Shown here piece by piece: positions 6,039 through 6,329 of a stretch of DNA of 6,329 bases. Position numbers and translations under genes: made by a program. The notes beneath the pieces are model-generated. The model did no database searches and had not been told where the DNA came from. It saw only the letters and a list, made by a program, of their open reading frames with translations. Source of the DNA: an archaeon (lineage in GTDB: Archaea; Iainarchaeota; Iainarchaeia; Iainarchaeales; GCA-2688035); assembly GCA_030616665.1 (NCBI GenBank), contig JAUWWX010000053.1, positions 1 to 6,329 on the forward strand. The letters are read 5' to 3'. How positions within the stretch are numbered: position 1 is the first letter of the stretch; each line of letters opens with the position of its first letter.

Positions 6039-6053
6039 CGTTATCGGACGCTT
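6036..6053. promoter_or_regulatory. 18-bp dyad at the winged-helix gene promoter, candidate autoregulatory operator
   Basis: AAGCGT (6036-6041) and ACGCTT (6048-6053) are exact inverted repeats separated by TATCGG. The site abuts the upstream side of the TATA box on the minus strand, where the TFB-recognition element would be. Size and symmetry fit a dimeric winged-helix repressor. No second copy was noticed in the other non-coding regions of the window. Confidence 0.4.
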
Positions 6054-6090
6054 GGCAATCTGGGTATTGCGGTCAAACTGTAATCTCGGT

Positions 6091-6103
6091 AAGGTTATTT
6101 AAA
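6091..6103 (+). promoter_or_regulatory. TATA box (with purine-rich TFB element) of the CBS-domain gene
   Basis: AAGG followed by TTATTTAAA (6095-6103) looks like a BRE plus TATA box. Transcription should start near 6123-6127 and give a leader of about 45 nt. The box and the sequence after it match the aspC promoter. Confidence 0.55.
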
Positions 6104-6137
6104 CATTTTGCAGTTGAGCAATAACGAAACCTCAAAG
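6102..6137 (+). promoter_or_regulatory. Candidate operator, CBS-gene copy of the 36-bp shared element
   Basis: This copy matches 2508-2543 at 31 of 36 positions, with differences at the fourth base of the first arm, in the spacer and in the second arm. The first arm is TTTTGCAGTT (6106-6115). The second arm, AACCTCAAAG (6128-6137), is more degenerate (7 of 10 positions complementary). The spacing from the TATA box to the first arm, 2 nt, is the same as in the aspC promoter. Confidence 0.55.
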
Positions 6138-6169
6138 GGTTCCATTACTAAATAAGAGAGTGAAAAGAA

Positions 6170-6329
6170 TTGAAAGTGAAGGATTTGTACCAAAAGTTTT
6201 CCGGTTATACTGACAAGGTCGAAGAAAGCGATTCTATGGAAAAGATTATCAAAGTCTTGTTTAGAAACAAGGCAACAAGAACGGTTTTTGTGGTAGATAA
6301 AAAAGGCGCTCTAAGAGGCGTGATAAGGC
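6170..6329 (+). CDS. CBS-domain protein, N-terminal part (runs off the right end)
   Basis: The 53 visible residues read like the first half of a CBS domain: VKDLYQKFSGYTDKVEESDSM, helix EKIIKVLFRNKATR, strand TVFVVDKKGALRGVIR. CBS domains occur in pairs and usually bind adenine nucleotides such as AMP, ATP or S-adenosylmethionine, often regulating an attached enzyme or channel; any attached domain lies beyond the window. The TTG at 6170 is preferred because GAGTGA (6158-6163) lies 6 nt upstream and a TGA closes the frame at 6161-6163. GTG 6176 is the alternative. The promoter element shared with aspC-pckA suggests co-regulation with the gluconeogenic operon. Confidence 0.75.
   Translation, partial: MKVKDLYQKFSGYTDKVEESDSMEKIIKVLFRNKATRTVFVVDKKGALRGVIR

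Overview
The window looks archaeal. The genes have TATA-like boxes (TTATTTAAA, CTTTAAAAAATA) about 25 nt before plausible transcription starts. Ribosome sites are variants of GGTGA, and TTG and GTG starts occur beside ATG. The GTP-type phosphoenolpyruvate carboxykinase is about 620 residues long, and a small one-domain winged-helix regulator is present. A DPANN-type or euryarchaeal lineage would fit, but the sequence alone does not settle this.

Left third, minus strand (1-2419): two membrane-transport genes in the same orientation. Upstream is a CPA2/Kef-type cation:proton antiporter with a C-terminal TrkA-N domain. It is complete from end to end except for one in-frame TGA at codon 115. Sixty bases further on is the N-terminal third of a P-type cation ATPase that leaves the window at base 1. 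Together they suggest an ion-homeostasis unit.

Centre (2420-5637): a 180-bp divergent promoter region, then a tight plus-strand operon. Its first gene is a class I aspartate aminotransferase (TTG start) and its second is GTP-dependent PEP carboxykinase. The ribosome site of the second gene contains the stop codon of the first. The enzymes perform consecutive steps, aspartate to oxaloacetate to phosphoenolpyruvate, so the operon links amino-acid carbon to gluconeogenesis, or runs in reverse.

Right end (5638-6329): a large hairpin at the pckA stop serves as a likely terminator between convergent genes. It is followed by a minus-strand ArsR-like winged-helix gene and a divergent, truncated CBS-domain gene.

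The main non-coding signal is a 36-bp element (31 of 36 identical) just downstream of the TATA boxes of both the aspC-pckA operon and the CBS gene. In the aspC promoter part of it is tandemly repeated with a 21-bp period. This suggests one transcription factor controls both units; the nearby winged-helix protein is a candidate, without direct evidence. The second notable signal is the lone TGA in the antiporter, which lies in the loop of a possible 9-bp RNA stem. A nonsense mutation or a sequence error is the simplest explanation.
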